Part shown: positions 36,760 through 48,558 of the stretch, piece after piece
How the letters are laid out: every line of letters begins with the position of its first letter
How positions within the stretch are numbered: the first letter of the stretch is position 1
Assembly (NCBI GenBank): GCA_000711775.1
Contig: ARYC01001926.1
Location: forward strand, 1 to 64,000
Length of the DNA: 64,000 nucleotides
Origin: Oxytricha trifallax
Lineage: Eukaryota; Ciliophora; Spirotrichea; Sporadotrichida; Oxytrichidae
Direction of reading: 5' to 3'
The notes under the pieces: model-generated
What the model was told of the DNA's origin: nothing
What the model saw: the letters and a program-made list of their open reading frames with translations, nothing else
The model's database searches: none
Program-made: the position numbers and the translations under genes

Positions 36760-37645
36760 TATTAAGTAAGTTTATTCGAAATGTGGAAGTTGTTACAACT
36801 AAATTCAAAAAACTACAGAATTAGAATTATATTAAATCAAATTTTATTACAATAAAAAAGGAAAAATGGGCTTCAATGTTCTTCAAAGCTTGGTAAAGAT
36901 TTATGGGCAAGAAAGAAAAAAATATTCTTATGATCGGTCTCGATGCTGTAGGTTAGACCACCATCCTCTAAATACTCAAGCTCGATGATGTCATCAGAAC
37001 CATTCCAACCATCTGCTTCAATGTCGAAAATGTTGATTTCAAGAAAACAGTTTCACATTATGGGATGTAGGCGATCAAGACATCATTCTCCTCTGCAGAC
37101 ACTACTACAATAACACTTAAGATATTATCTTCGTCGTTGACTGCAATGATAGAGACAGAGTTGATGATGACAGAGAAGAGGTACACAAGATGGTTACAGA
37201 GGAGGAACTCAAGGATGCAGTTTTCTTGATATTCGCCAACAAGCAAGATCTACCAGGAGCTATGACCTGCTCAAGAATCACTGATAACCTCGGACTCCAA
37301 ACCATTAATAGTAGAACTTGGTTCATCCAAAGCACTTGCGTCGTTACAGGTGACGCTCACTACAAAGGTCTCGACTGGATCTCAAAGAATTTTGTCGCAA
37401 AATGAAATGCTTAAAGGTATTCCAGTTTTTGCATGCTTTTTTGAACTGTAAAATTCGATTAAGTAATCAATCACTCTTGAATATAGCGAGCTATTGCATT
37501 TCCTTATAAATATATGTTTAATTAAGTTAGTAAAATTTTCAAAATAACTCACCTTTTTTAAGTATAAATATGTTAAATTTCTAATTCTATAGTTTTTTGA
37601 ATTTGGTTGTAACAACTTCCACATTTCGAATATACTTACTTAATA
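36760..37645. repeat. Inner inverted repeat pair flanking the ARF copy
   Basis: The ~70-bp left arm (TATTAAGTAAGTTTATTCGA, AATGTGGAAGTTGTTACAAC, to about 36830) matches the right arm at 37577-37645 in reverse complement (GTTGTAACAACTTCCACATT, TATACTTACTTAATA). The arms enclose about 740 bp that is almost all ARF. This makes an inner foldback-like unit nested in the outer element. Confidence 0.8.
36866..37405 (+). pseudogene. ARF-family small GTPase pseudogene, intronless
   Basis: ADP-ribosylation factors are membrane-trafficking GTPases of about 180 residues. Translation begins MGFNVLQSLVKIYG, then after a one-base insertion KKEKNILMIGLDAVGQTTIL, TIPTICFNVENVDFKK, and after a second frame change FTLWDVGDQDIILLCRHYYN, DIIFVVDCNDRDRVDDDREE, VFLIFANKQDLPGAMT, SRTWFIQSTCVVTGDA and GLDWISKNFVAK before TGA. 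Gene order and length match ARF. Key changes: the P-loop lysine of GxxxxGKT is glutamine (GLDAVGQTT), and WDVGGQ is WDVGDQ. NKQD and the C-terminal TCxxxG-type motif remain. No introns are seen, which suggests either an intronless parent or an RNA-mediated copy. It lies inside two nested inverted repeats. Confidence 0.9.
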
Positions 37646-38329
37646 ATATTAGGAGGATATTTATCCATCATTTAAGTAGTTCAAGAAAATAAAGCCTAAC
37701 ATTATATAGTAATGGAAAGAATAAGATAAATTGAATTAGAATTTCTATAACAATTTGTTACAATACTTGGAATTACTATGAGTACAGAGAGGAGATTATA
37801 ATGGTTAAGATAAAGAAACCAACAAATATCAGATGAAATATGTCAGAGTTTTTGGAATCTGAAGAGATATATTGACAAATTGATTAATATATAAAGTATA
37901 ATTATATCAAGAAAATAGTTCGGAAGTTGGTTTATAGTTGTTATAAAGGTTAATTTAATAATAAAAAAAAATTTTAAAAAAGTGCAGGAAACTTCCCCCC
38001 CCCGAAAAATTGATGAGAAAAAAGTGGGTGGAAGTCTTATTAAATAATTAATCTTAAATCACACATAAATATTTACTCTTGTTCAGCCTTTATTATATAT
38101 TCATATGTTTGCATCTCGTCTTGTATATCATAAGTCCTTTACAGAATTTCTTGTGACTCTCTTGGTAAGTAGGTTTGTGTTTAATTGTTAAGAATGTTTT
38201 AAAGAATGACTAGATTAATCTGTTTTTGAAACGTTGTTTTCAATTCTCTTTCGTTTTGTAGCTGATCCCTTTATCAGTTCTTAAGCCTTTCTCTTATCTC
38301 TATTGAGGTATCTCTCTTTTTCATTTTTC

Positions 38330-41300
38330 CCTCTTTTATTGTCAGGTATTTAAGGTTTTACTATCAAAGCTTTATGAGCTTTAACTTCATTATTATAACA
38401 AATTTTATTACTCCCTTAAGATTTTGCAGAGATTGGAAAACCAATTATAGTTGTTATTTAACGATCTTAACCTCTTCAATATCAATACAACTTTGTTGAG
38501 TCTTAAGCATAGTGCATTGATTTTCAATTGCATTATTGGGCTTATTAAAATTTCTGATAGCTTTCTTATTGATATCTCTACTAAATGAGGGGTATCTTCT
38601 TGTTATCAAATTCATCCTCAAAGGCGCTTATTTCTCTATGGGGCTCTTCAAGCTACTCTGATTGAATCTCATTTCTGGACTGTTTTGTTAAATTGATTGA
38701 AGCTTTCCAATCAATCAATACTTCTGGGAAAGTATAGTCTGAAGTTTAGATAATCTAATATGCGTTTCATTTTCTAGGAACTTTTACCGAAATTAGATTG
38801 CCTGCTCCACGGTATCCTGACAACCATTTATCCAGATAATATGCCTCCATTACCCTTTATTTTCAAGTCTCATAACTCTTCCGATAATTTGTTGAGTGGA
38901 ACTTTAGGAAAAGATATCGCAGACAATAGGTACAAGCCACCATTGTCCTCTATTTCGCGAGACGAGTGGAAATCTGTCCCTCTTTTAAAGCTCCGTTATA
39001 TAGAACACCCCATACCTTTTATTGTTTGCTTTTAATATTAAACTTCTCTTCCAAATAGGCATCAGCCTTAGACCCTTTAATTCCTTTCATACTAAAAAAC
39101 TGAAGCTCCTTGAATTTCCTGAAGTATGACTCTGTAAGTGAGTAAGAGGATGAAGCAACTATTATCACTGGGGATAATAATGTCTGTTTCATGCATACCT
39201 CTTAAAGATGCTTACAGTATTCTTGTTAGGATTATGCAAATAGCATGTCTTATATGTGAATTTTTTATCGCTTTTAAGTGAACTTAACGAAGTGAATCTA
39301 ACTTCTTTAATTTCAAATGCAGTATCGAAAAATGCTTCCTCTTTTTGAGATAGGGTAGATCCACTCAAACCTATCACTAGACTTGCTTGCTTTAGCTACG
39401 AAATCGATTGAATAATTCATTCGGGAATGCCTTCATACATAAACCAATCATACTCGTTGATAACTATGGAGGAGAAGCTTTTTAGCTATTAGTAACTTTC
39501 ATCATTTTGTAGAGCTTCGAAATACTAATGAGTCATGTAGTAAACCCTACTTTGCTTCAAGCTAATAATAGTTTGTATTTAAACCACTTTTCTTTATCAA
39601 TGATTAAAATCATTTTTCATCTCGCAATACAATGTAATCATTCTTGCCAAGAATTATTGTACTCTTTTATCTTCCAAGAGTTAAAAGGACTGCAATAGAA
39701 GCGCACAATTAGGTCTTTCCGTTCCCAATCCCGAAGTTAAGAAACTAATACGGTTTACAGCTCCACAGGGCGAAGTTTATGCAAATCTTTTACAGGGCTA
39801 AAACTAAAATCCAAAAATATCTTCTAATCTTTGAAGTTATTGTACTTCGAAGTCTAATTTTCTTATAAGTGATAACAATACTGATAGACTTAATAATTAT
39901 TTTTTGTTCATTTTCTTAAACTTCCCAACCATTTTATAAAATTGCTATTTGGTTAGGTCGTCAACCTTCTTGGAGTTCTTCAAGAGTGTGTGCAAAGAGC
40001 TGCTGTTGCCACTTATAAGATCAGCAATTATATCGAGCTGACTCTTAATTCCCTTTTCAAGCTGTATAAAGGCAATATATTCCACGACTTTCATTATTTC
40101 TTGGTGCCTCCCAACCAGTTTTGATTTCTTTCTTTGAGCTCTACTGAAAATTAAGCAATTAGCAATGAGAAAACAGCTTAGTCAAAATAGTTCCATATTT
40201 TTGTGAATATATCGCTGATTTGGCTTATCATTTTATCTAAGTCATGATAGTTTTTTTTGACAAACTTAGTGCACATATTTAGAGAAAATCTCCAACTACA
40301 TTAATTGGTATCTCTCTTTTCAAACTTAATCCATGATCTTGCTTCAGTATTTGAATGACTGGCTTGTTCAAACACTGCAGGGTATTTGAGAGTAATCTGA
40401 TTACTTGAGGGTTAATTTTGAATTGAGCAAAAGTTCCACCCATAAGTGGAATTATTCCAATGTTTTTACTGTCTAGTAAGACTAACTCTTCTTGTAGCTT
40501 GGAAAACTCTTCGACCTCATTAATGAAAATGTAGTTGACTAAGCCTAAGGGCTACTATGAATTCGGCCTTTATGCAAGAAGAGTCATGGAAATCTTCAAT
40601 ATATCTTCATTGATCTTAATTATTTCATTTCTGTAGTATAGAATGGATTAAACGAAGAGACGAGTCTTTATTTGAAGATCCACATTGGAGCTTAGGTTTA
40701 GCTCATGGATAAGTCCGAACATACCGTCATAAAAATTGGAGGAGCAAGTAGTTTTCACGTTAATCAAGAATTCTAGCAGACCCTGGCTGTTCCTTTCACA
40801 TATCTTTTCTAGGAATTCATTTCACTCCTATGGCTTAAAGAGCATATATTACCTGAGGTAATTAGAAGTGATTTCAGATTTGATTTTAGCACTATAGTTT
40901 GCCTGTGGAGTAAGTGAGGACAAAGCATTGAGTACATCCTTCGAGTCTTATTAATTCTTAGGAACATGGTGACCCATTTGGCTGTAGTCTATTGCAACTC
41001 TATGGGGACTATCAAAGCCCTTAAGAGACTTTGCTTTCATTGATTTGGAGTGGTTCTTGGACGTATTATTTAATATAAACCTACTTATGAACCTTGGCAG
41101 GTCCTTTGAGTTCCTTTTAATTTTGAACTCTTCTTGTTCGAGCAACTAATCGATATCATAATTTGTCATAGGAAGGATAAGTTTTGCTATCTCTATAAGT
41201 TCAGGGTGCTCGACCCCCTCATATATAGACTTGCGACCTTTCTTGCTGTTCAAGAGATCGACACTGTTATCTTAAGAGTCCATTTAAAATGCTGGAGTGT

Positions 41301-41414
41301 CCACTTGGTGGTACCCTGTTTTTTTATCAATAAGAGTATCAATCTGTCCACTTCTAAGGACTCAATGTCTTTGATAGAGTCTTCGAATAATTTACTTTCT
41401 TCTTGGTTAAGCAT
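38330..41414 (-). pseudogene. Large SecA-like DEAD-motor protein, several frame breaks
   Basis: From the ATG at 41414 (MLNQEESKLFEDSIKDIESL) there are long open stretches, including about 240 codons after one in-frame TGA (NEFLEKICERNSQGLLEFLI to LSLSKKTIMTQIK). The motor domain reads LHKLRPVELQTVL (Q-motif-like), LINFGIGNGKTQLCASIAVL (Walker A GxGNGKT, near 39730), STIILGKNDYIVLRDEKQF (SecA-like NDYLAxRD), and IVINEYDWFMYEGIP (Walker B-like, near 39450). Later come PVIIVASSSYSLTESYFRKF and GALKEGQISTRLAK. SecA uses ATP to push proteins through membranes; eukaryotic nuclear genes with SecA-like domains are of unknown role. Several frame changes, in the middle and after the motor, suggest a pseudogene or a gene split by unrecognised IESs. 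No transposon ends are attached to it. Confidence 0.6.
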
Positions 41415-41559
41415 GATGTCAAGGCTTTGTAATTTAATTTGGCGGCAAAAATTTTAATTTAAACTTAAATAATTATTAAATAGTTTTAATTAGCGCTCAA
41501 TACAATCTTAATTTAAAAAGGCTCTCAATATACAAAAAATTCTGGGGAAAATTATTTGT

Positions 41560-42130
41560 TTGCTTCAGATATTTTCTCATAATTTTCCCTATCTTCCAGG
41601 AAGTTTCCAGTATGCAGAGCTCAACTTAGCCGACAACACTCTGATGGCCAAGCTTGTGGGAATTAATTATAGATCAACAAATTAGCTTGACAAGACCAAG
41701 GAAAAAGTCAACAAGTAATTTAAGAATTCTTAATTAACTTAATAAAAATAATAAGAATTAATTAAGACACACAGAGGGGAGAATGAAATATCAAAGTGAT
41801 ATGTTCAGAAGATAAGCCAGACCTCGGACTTTCAGCTACTACAGACACTTATAAAGCTTGGTATTATTTAGGGAATAAGAAGGAGTATGAAGTTGATTGT
41901 TGTGAATGAGCAAACCTGGATGAAGTGACAGAGTTAACTAAATCATAACACTCTCAAAAGAATTTCATTCAGATTAAGAAATACTTTACCTTAAAGAAGA
42001 TTACCTTATTCTTGTTAAATAAAATGTTTCATGAAATTAAACAACTAATGCCAGGAAAATAACATCACTTCAGAAAAGGTTTGAAGGTTTATTTTCCTAT
42101 TTTGCAGACGAATATTCTTTTATATACATT
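41560..42130 (+). other. Coding-like island, possible gene segment
   Basis: The plus strand reads FQYAELNLADNTLMAKLVGI and KTKEKVNKQFKNSQ (about 41595-41725). A second piece at 41770-41990 contains GENEISKQYVQKISQTSDFQ and LLQTLIKLGIIQGIRR. Both are bounded by AT-rich DNA. No family recognised. It is the first of four similar islands on the same strand up to about 43440. Confidence 0.35.
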
Positions 42131-42631
42131 CAAAATTTAGCAAATGTATTTGAATATTTATTTTGTTTTTAATTCTTAAAATTTTACATTATCATATGAA
42201 TTTTTTTTATATTTGCCCTTATCAAAATCATAAAATAGCTGCAATATAAAATGACAAGAAGAGTGATAGTTTCTCTTAATATATATACTTAGAGTAATTA
42301 ATTTAAATATGAATTTATATTGAAGTTAAAATATACATATTATAATCAGTAAATAATTATATTTTAGTGGAAAATTGATTTAATTACTACCTCCATTAAC
42401 TCACCATTATTAGTTTATATGTGATATAATCATTTAAATATGATTTTAGTTTCTCTTCTAATTTATTTAATATCATATAAATAAATGATTTAAATTATGT
42501 CCCATTATAATATAATTAATTAATTATTATATGAAAAGGGAATGTATAAAATTTAGTTAGAAATAATGAGGCAGTATTTTAGGCATTCATCTCATCATTA
42601 TTTGATAACTACTTATCGGTAATTACTAGTA

Positions 42632-43100
42632 TCAAATTGAAGTAATCATGTGAGCAAAAAAGATTTCACTAAGACCATCCTCTGTAAAGTCAAGTTCAAT
42701 TAGAACACGGTTAAAGTTAATGTCTTCCCATTGAGAAATCAAATGATTAATTTAATACTACTTAGCTATTTCTATTAAATATATATTGATATACTTATTA
42801 TAACTTGTTATAACTTATTATAACTTATTTGATAAGTTTAGCATTTGGCTGAGTGATTCAGTCATCAATGATAAAGTTAAGCACGCCCTTACTGATATCG
42901 TGTAGGCTGTTGCTTGCTTAAGTGAGAAATCGGATGAGATAGAAAGTGGAGAGATTCAAGCAATGAATGAGAGGCAACTTACTACTAGCAGAAAGAGAGT
43001 CATCAATTAGTCTAGATTACTGCTTGCAGGCCAGTCTGACTATTGACATTGGCAAAATGACCTCATCAAAGCAGACTAAAGTAGTTCACAAATAACTTAA
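42632..43100 (+). other. Coding-like islands, possible gene segments
   Basis: 42662-42735 reads TKTILCKVKFNQNTVKVN. After an AT-rich gap, 42828-43085 reads continuously FDKFSIWLSDSVINDKVKHA, LTDIVQAVACLSEKSDEIES, then EIQAMNERQLTTSRKRVINQ and QSDYQHWQNDLIKADQS. The second is a convincing 80-codon coding stretch with abrupt AT-rich edges, as expected of a macronuclear-destined segment between IESs. Function unknown. Confidence 0.4.
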
Positions 43101-43249
43101 AGATTAATTATGTTCTTAATATTTATTTTTATATTATTATTATTATTAAATTATTATTATATTACTATTATTATTATATAGCATTAGATAGGCTTTTAAT
43201 TTATTATGACTTCAACTCTATATTTATTGATAATAAATAACTAAATGTG

Positions 43250-43440
43250 TAAGTTGATGTAGCTAGCAAGGCCAGGATCTTTTTATAGGGAAGTGCAACT
43301 GAGAAGAATACTAGCGAATAAATCGTCAAGTGAAATGCTGGTGGCTTCTTTGAAGATACTGCTTAACTTAAAGATAGCTTCCTTGGCATAATCTTAGATG
43401 CTAATGACACTAATAAACTCTAAATATGAAATTTTAAACT
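43250..43440 (+). other. Coding-like island, possible gene segment
   Basis: Plus strand: LNVQVDVASKARIFLQGSAT, EKNTSEQIVKQNAGGFFEDT, AQLKDSFLGIILDANDTNKL. About 60 codons with normal amino-acid composition and sharp AT-rich borders. Unrecognised. Same strand as the islands at 41560-43100. Confidence 0.4.
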
Positions 43441-43689
43441 CAATTTAGGATGATTACAATAGTATATAAGATAAGATACAATAGTTATTATATGGTTAAA
43501 TATTCAATGGTGCTATCATAATAAGACTCAATAAATAAACTAGATTATTTTTTTCAACTATAATAATAAGAATTTACCTATCAAGCAATATAATCTTAAT
43601 TTTATTATATTTATTTGGTAACATTCTCTATAGTGTAATAAGAGTTAATATATATATATATATATTTATAAAATTATTAGCATAAAAGA

Positions 43690-44640
43690 TAAACGCTTTT
43701 TTTAATTATAATTATAGTGAGAAATTGTTTATAAAATGGCATACATTAACAAATAAGATCAACACAAGGAAAAGAGCATTTGTTATAAGAATCTAAGCCA
43801 AAAGAAAACTCCATCAAGATACTTACTTGGTTTAAGGTGAGGTAATTGCTATATTTTTAATAATTAAGTAATCTATATAAATTCTAAGGCAATAAATCAA
43901 TGTTGCCGATTCACTTTATTAATAAAATTATATTGTGTAAAGGGAAGAACTGCTCTTTAAAATTGTTTTCAGAAGAACAAGTAAGATATTAAGAATTATG
44001 CGTATGACATTAACAACTTAATAACGTCAGTGAAGAAATAAAAACAAGTTATAAAGATGATATTTTTAATTTTATACAAAACCCAAAAGTGTTTATATAC
44101 TGAAGATATAGATCTTTATTATTTTTTATAATGCTAAGTTTTCTAAAATGTTTGATTTAGTGGTTTTGAAAAAATGTCAAATACAATAATTTCTTCTAAT
44201 AATATTCTAACAAGGACTTAATAAAGCTTAAAAATTTCAGACCCATAAATATTTATAATTATAAGCTCCCATGTTTAATAATAAACAGCTAATCTGATCA
44301 AATTTATTAAAATGCTTTCTTCTCTAGTCTGCTCTTAATTTATTTTAAACTCTAACGACTACTTTCATGATCTGAGGGAGCATTAGCGATAAAATACAAC
44401 TATACCATCCTCAAAATGAAGAATTAACTATCACCCATCATCTTCTTTAACCACATATTGCAATGCCTTGCAGAGCAATTTTAGAATATTTGGCAGAAGA
44501 TCACAGTGCCTTTAAAAAGATAGTTCAAATACTTCAAAAGTCAACGAAATGAAAATATTAAATCTTAAAGCATCATACTGAAAGCACTTTATTCATAGAA
44601 AGGAGATAATCATAAAATTCCCTATATTGATTGTTCTCAT
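43690..44640 (+). other. Weak coding-like islands in AT-rich DNA
   Basis: 43735-43850 reads MAYINKQDQHKEKSICYKNL. 43930-44050 and 44330-44560 also rise above the background (NSNDYFHDLREHQRQNTTIP). Signals are weaker and frames inconsistent, so the call is tentative. Confidence 0.2.
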
Positions 44641-44701
44641 GATAAAATAATTCCACATAATATACTTACAATTAATCTTGAATTCCAATGATATATAAAA
44701 T

Positions 44702-45140
44702 GTTTGGGGTGGGGGGGTAAACTTCCTGCTCCCAACGGAAGTTTTCTGCCCCATACATAAAGATATGTAATTTTTAAAAATTTCTAAATATCTTTATCAT
44801 CACTTATGATCTTGTTATTTATAATATAGCATCCAATATAATTTCTACCTTAATAAAAAATTAGAATTTTAATGTAAGTCACATTAACGATTATACAAAA
44901 GCAATTAGTTTAACATTAGTTTTAATACATAATATGACAAAGAATAAATATAATCCTTGTTGGTTGTACGCTATTAAAAGTTGTTTGGTATATGGTCATG
45001 GTAATTCAAATTGGGATTTATGTGTTTCTATTTTTTATTGCCAAAAAATATAAAATTTAATGTTGGCAGGAAACTACCGAAGTGGCAGGAAACTTCCGTG
45101 GGGGCGAGAAACTGCACGGGGGCAACTTCCTCCTCTCGAA
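44702..45140. repeat. Inverted-repeat cluster with GGAAGTTTTCTGC-type motifs
   Basis: The left side has GGGGTGGGGGGGTAAACTTC and then ACGGAAGTTTTCTGCCCC (44738-44755). The right side at 45063-45135 has GGCAGGAAACTACC, GGCAGGAAACTTCC and GGGGCAACTTCC, the reverse complement repeated. About 310 bp of AT-rich DNA lies between. The motif is the terminal repeat of the ARF-bearing element at 36663-38012, so this looks like a second, internally empty member. The 85-codon plus frame at 45011-45268 overlaps the repeats and is not a gene. Confidence 0.6.
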
Positions 45141-45279
45141 TGTTTGCATGTGTATTTTTCCAAAAAATAAAAGCAAGCTATAGCGGTAAACCAATCATTC
45201 TTGATAAAGAGAATAGTGATAGACTATATTTTAAAGACAAATGCTTAGATCAATATCTTTACATATAAACAATTTATAG

Positions 45280-46855
45280 TTTAAGAATGCCAATTTACCT
45301 AATTTAATTTAAGACATAATACACTTCATATTTAATGCTATTTGTATATTATAAGAGATTGATCTTAGATCACTAAGTCTTGGAACCTTACAGAAATTTC
45401 ATAAAATGTTAGACATATTACTTAATCTCAAATGCAATTAATTAAAATTTTGAGTAAGAGAATTGAACAATTACCTCACGGTCATGTACATTTCAACTTC
45501 AGATAATCTTATTCATAATATTTTGATTATATTGTAATAAGTAAATTTTACGTCTGACTCTTAAATTCAAATAATAGGGACAGCTATTTGGCTAAGAATT
45601 TTTAAAAAATAATATAGGAAATATAGCGATGAAATGAAATACAAAATAGTTTTTAAAATGAAGTATATGACTTAATATAAATTTTTAATAATTTATAAAC
45701 ACTTATAAACCCTAAGTTTATTACATAAAAAAACATATTAATTTTTATATATAGAACTTAATTATCTTCTATTTGGCTTAGATATTTAGAGTTTTTGAAA
45801 CTATGAACGTATATTAATATGTAAAATCCAAATCGGCTATAAAAATTATTATAGAAATCTTTTAAAAATTTAACTATAATAATAAATGAAAACATAACAG
45901 CAATTTAGTCTAAATAAATTGAATTCTTAGACAAAGGTTTAATCAATAATCTCCTACCTAAGGCAGTCCTGTTTATTTCTCTTGCTAATTTATATCAGAA
46001 ATGTTAAGAGTAAAAATGCATGTTGAGAGATTGATCTGCTTAAAGAAAATTAACAAAAATTAAGTATTTCCAAAGTAGAGATAAATTATAATTTAGAAGT
46101 TAACTATAGAACATTAAATCATAAATTTAATTATAAAAATGTAGAATTTAACAAATGATTAAAGATTTAACCAAAATATAATTAAAAAATGCTGGAATAG
46201 TGAAGAGGGTCACATTCATAAAGAGAATTTGTATAAAACTTGGAATGAAATATAGATAAATAAAAAACGTTGTCTCATCACACAATAAAAATAAATACAA
46301 ATAATTCAAGAGAGAGTGCATCAGCTTTCACAGTTATTTAGATCTAGCAAATAAAATACAGAGAAAATATATTTTGATGATAGTTCATTCCAACCATTCT
46401 CTCTCAAGAATAGGGTCTGGACTAACAAATATGATAATATAATATTATAATAATACTGGGTAAGGTTTAAAATTTTAGCTTTGAATCATTGTATCTTATA
46501 CCAACGAAATCAGAAAATTTAATTAATACACAGAAAATTATATAGTGCTTTGAATAACTCTACAATTATAACAAAGTGCAAGAGATTAAAATTTTTAATG
46601 GACAAACTTAGAGTACATAGGTCAAGACAAGTTTAACAGTTTGTCTAATAGAAATAGTGGAATATTATTTACAATTTACCCTATTCACTTCAGTACAATT
46701 GTAGTGAAGAAGTTTTAGTCTATAGAAAAATAATTAATAATAATTATATAATGAAATTAGACTTTTAAATATCAAAATTATGAAATTATAAGAGTAATTT
46801 TTAGAAGAATTTGCGAAATTATAAATATCATAAACAATTAATAATATGTTTTTCT
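45280..46855. other. AT-rich spacer
   Basis: No gene, hairpin or element end recognised; composition is strongly AT-rich throughout. Confidence 0.5.
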
Positions 46856-46859
46856 AAAA

Positions 46860-48180
46860 TGTTTGTGATTTCGTTTGAAGTCGAAATTAAGTAAGTGGCA
46901 CCAGTGGACAGTATTTCCAAAATTTCATTAAAATTTTTCGTTTCTCCTAATATTAAAAGCTCTTTTGCTAGCTCTTATACACACTTTTCATTTTCTATCA
47001 CGCTTTGAAATTTATCTCCAGCTAATTAATGTAAAACTATTAAAAGTAGGGAATAGTTTTCTCTCCACCAGCAATTATTTATTGCAAGTAATTTGAACCA
47101 TAAATATAGGGAGATAAATTTGAGTCACAATCAATTGTAACATCCCCTTAAATTTGAGTTCTTAAAAGGTTGCTCAGAGTACTGGTAGAACTATCGTCGA
47201 GATTAATATTAATGTTTTGTGGTTTTAAATACAGATGAACTACATTGTGCAGTTGGCTCACTGCAATAGTTGCACTTACAATGCTCCTCAACGTTGCTAG
47301 TCTTCTATGTCAAATGTTAAGTAAATCTCCTTAAATAAAGTCGTACCCACTAAGCCAAATCAGTAAATATGTGGGATTAAAATAAACGTTCGTTATTTAG
47401 TCAAACTGCTTTTTTTTGTTTAATCCAAATTTGAGTAACCATTAGATGTCTCGCTGTATTCTTTATCGATATAGCACATCTTGCTTTAAGCTTACGATTT
47501 GATGTCTGGACAATTGATTATAACAAAGAGATGGTCTCCTCTCAACCAATTCTTCAATTGAGTCAATGAGCATATTATTTAGTGAGGTCGTTTGTTTAAC
47601 TATTTATTCAAAACTGATGTAGTTTTTAGGTCCTAGTCCATTAACAGCTTCTTCAGGATTTTGAATTCTTATAGTAGATTACCAAGATTTATTTCTTTGA
47701 TCCTAAATTTGGTTTTAGTTTTTAAATTTAAGTCCATTTTAATTATGTCCCTCTTTCATTTTGTTCCATCATAGTCAAGTTCTTTTATTTCTTAGGTTTT
47801 CTTTTTTTTATATTTTAAATCCTTTAATTACTGAATAGGCTAAATATATTTGTAAAATAAGAAATAAGTAAGTTATTACCAACGGAGCATATCCGACTTT
47901 GAGAATCTCAGCATCAGAGTGAGTAATTAAGTGCATTTTCAATTTTGTAGTTAGGTACCAGCCCTCAATATTTTGATGGCAAACCTTGCACGCGTAACCA
48001 TTTTTTTTCTTCAAATGAGCAAAACTTCCTTATTTTCTAGAATGTGTTTTTATATGTCTTGTGTATTATTTCTTAGTTAAGACTATGTCACAAATAGTGC
48101 AAGTGTAGCTTTAAGTTGATTGAAGTTTGAATGAATTTTTCTCACTTTACATAATTTAAACACTTTCTTTTAAAGATTGT
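46860..48180 (-). pseudogene. TBE-type zinc-finger/kinase protein (element A)
   Basis: TBE transposons of Oxytricha encode a ~57-kDa protein with C2H2 fingers and a kinase-like domain; its role in transposition is unknown. Here the minus strand reads two fingers: CTICDIVLTKKQYTRHIKTH and CKVCHQNIEGWYLTTKLKMH followed by LITH (47930-48110). Downstream is a kinase-like catalytic segment, SATIAVSQLHNVVHLYLKPQ + NINI, near 47213-47250, followed by GDVTIDCDSNLSPYIYG, which resembles the activation-loop region. The catalytic HRD is HLY, so the catalytic aspartate is missing. A likely GT...AG intron follows the second finger at about 47840-47880. The same gene order (this, then a plus-strand small gene, then a minus-strand transposase) recurs at 60.7-64.0 kb. 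Confidence 0.7.
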
Positions 48181-48542
48181 TCAAATCTCTCTCTATTAAG
48201 TAAGTATTTATTAATTAGGTTATTACCATTTTCATTAGAGAAATTAAAAAGTTCAATGACTGAGGATTCGCATTCATCCCTTGAATTAATACTACTTAAT
48301 GATGAACAACAATACCAGGTTCCCTAAATTTTGCGTTCCATTTACTATTTAACAACTTAAAATTATAAAGATTATAATGGTCACAATTTTAATATATTCT
48401 TAGTATTTAATGTTAATCTTATTTTTACTATATAATACGATAAAAATAGTCAGGGAACTTAAATTTGAGTACAAAGATAAGAACTAAAATTCAATAACAT
48501 TATAATATCTTGAAATCTAAAATATCCAGAGAATCATAATTT

Positions 48543-48558
48543 CAAACCCCAAAACCCC
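48543..48558. repeat. Telomere-like C4A4 repeat
   Basis: CAAACCCCAAAACCCC is two units of the C4A4 repeat that forms spirotrich telomeres and also begins the terminal inverted repeats of TBE elements. It is followed by CTCAAATGTCCCTGGGGACT. It lies between the zinc-finger/kinase gene and the small plus-strand gene rather than outside all three. Confidence 0.7.

Larger units (their letters stand above)
36663..38012. mobile_element. Inverted-repeat element carrying an ARF gene copy
   Basis: Terminal inverted repeats: GGGGGGGAAGTTTTCTGCAC with a T run from 36671, and AAAAAAGTGCAGGAAACTTC with a C run ending near 38003. GAAAAATTG lies immediately outside both ends (36663-36671 and 38004-38012) and may be a target-site duplication. 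A second, inner inverted pair lies at 36760-36830 and 37577-37645. Inside that sits a dead ARF GTPase copy. No transposase is present, so the element would need one from elsewhere. Similar GGAAGTTTTCTGC motifs recur at 44702-45140. Confidence 0.7.

Noticed and set aside
41134-41457. 107-codon plus-strand frame
   Set aside because: Antisense to the start of the SecA-like gene, which has better composition and recognisable domains downstream.
43136-43180. CRISPR-like or structured array in the TTATTA repeats
   Set aside because: Simple ATT/ATTA microsatellite with no spacer structure.
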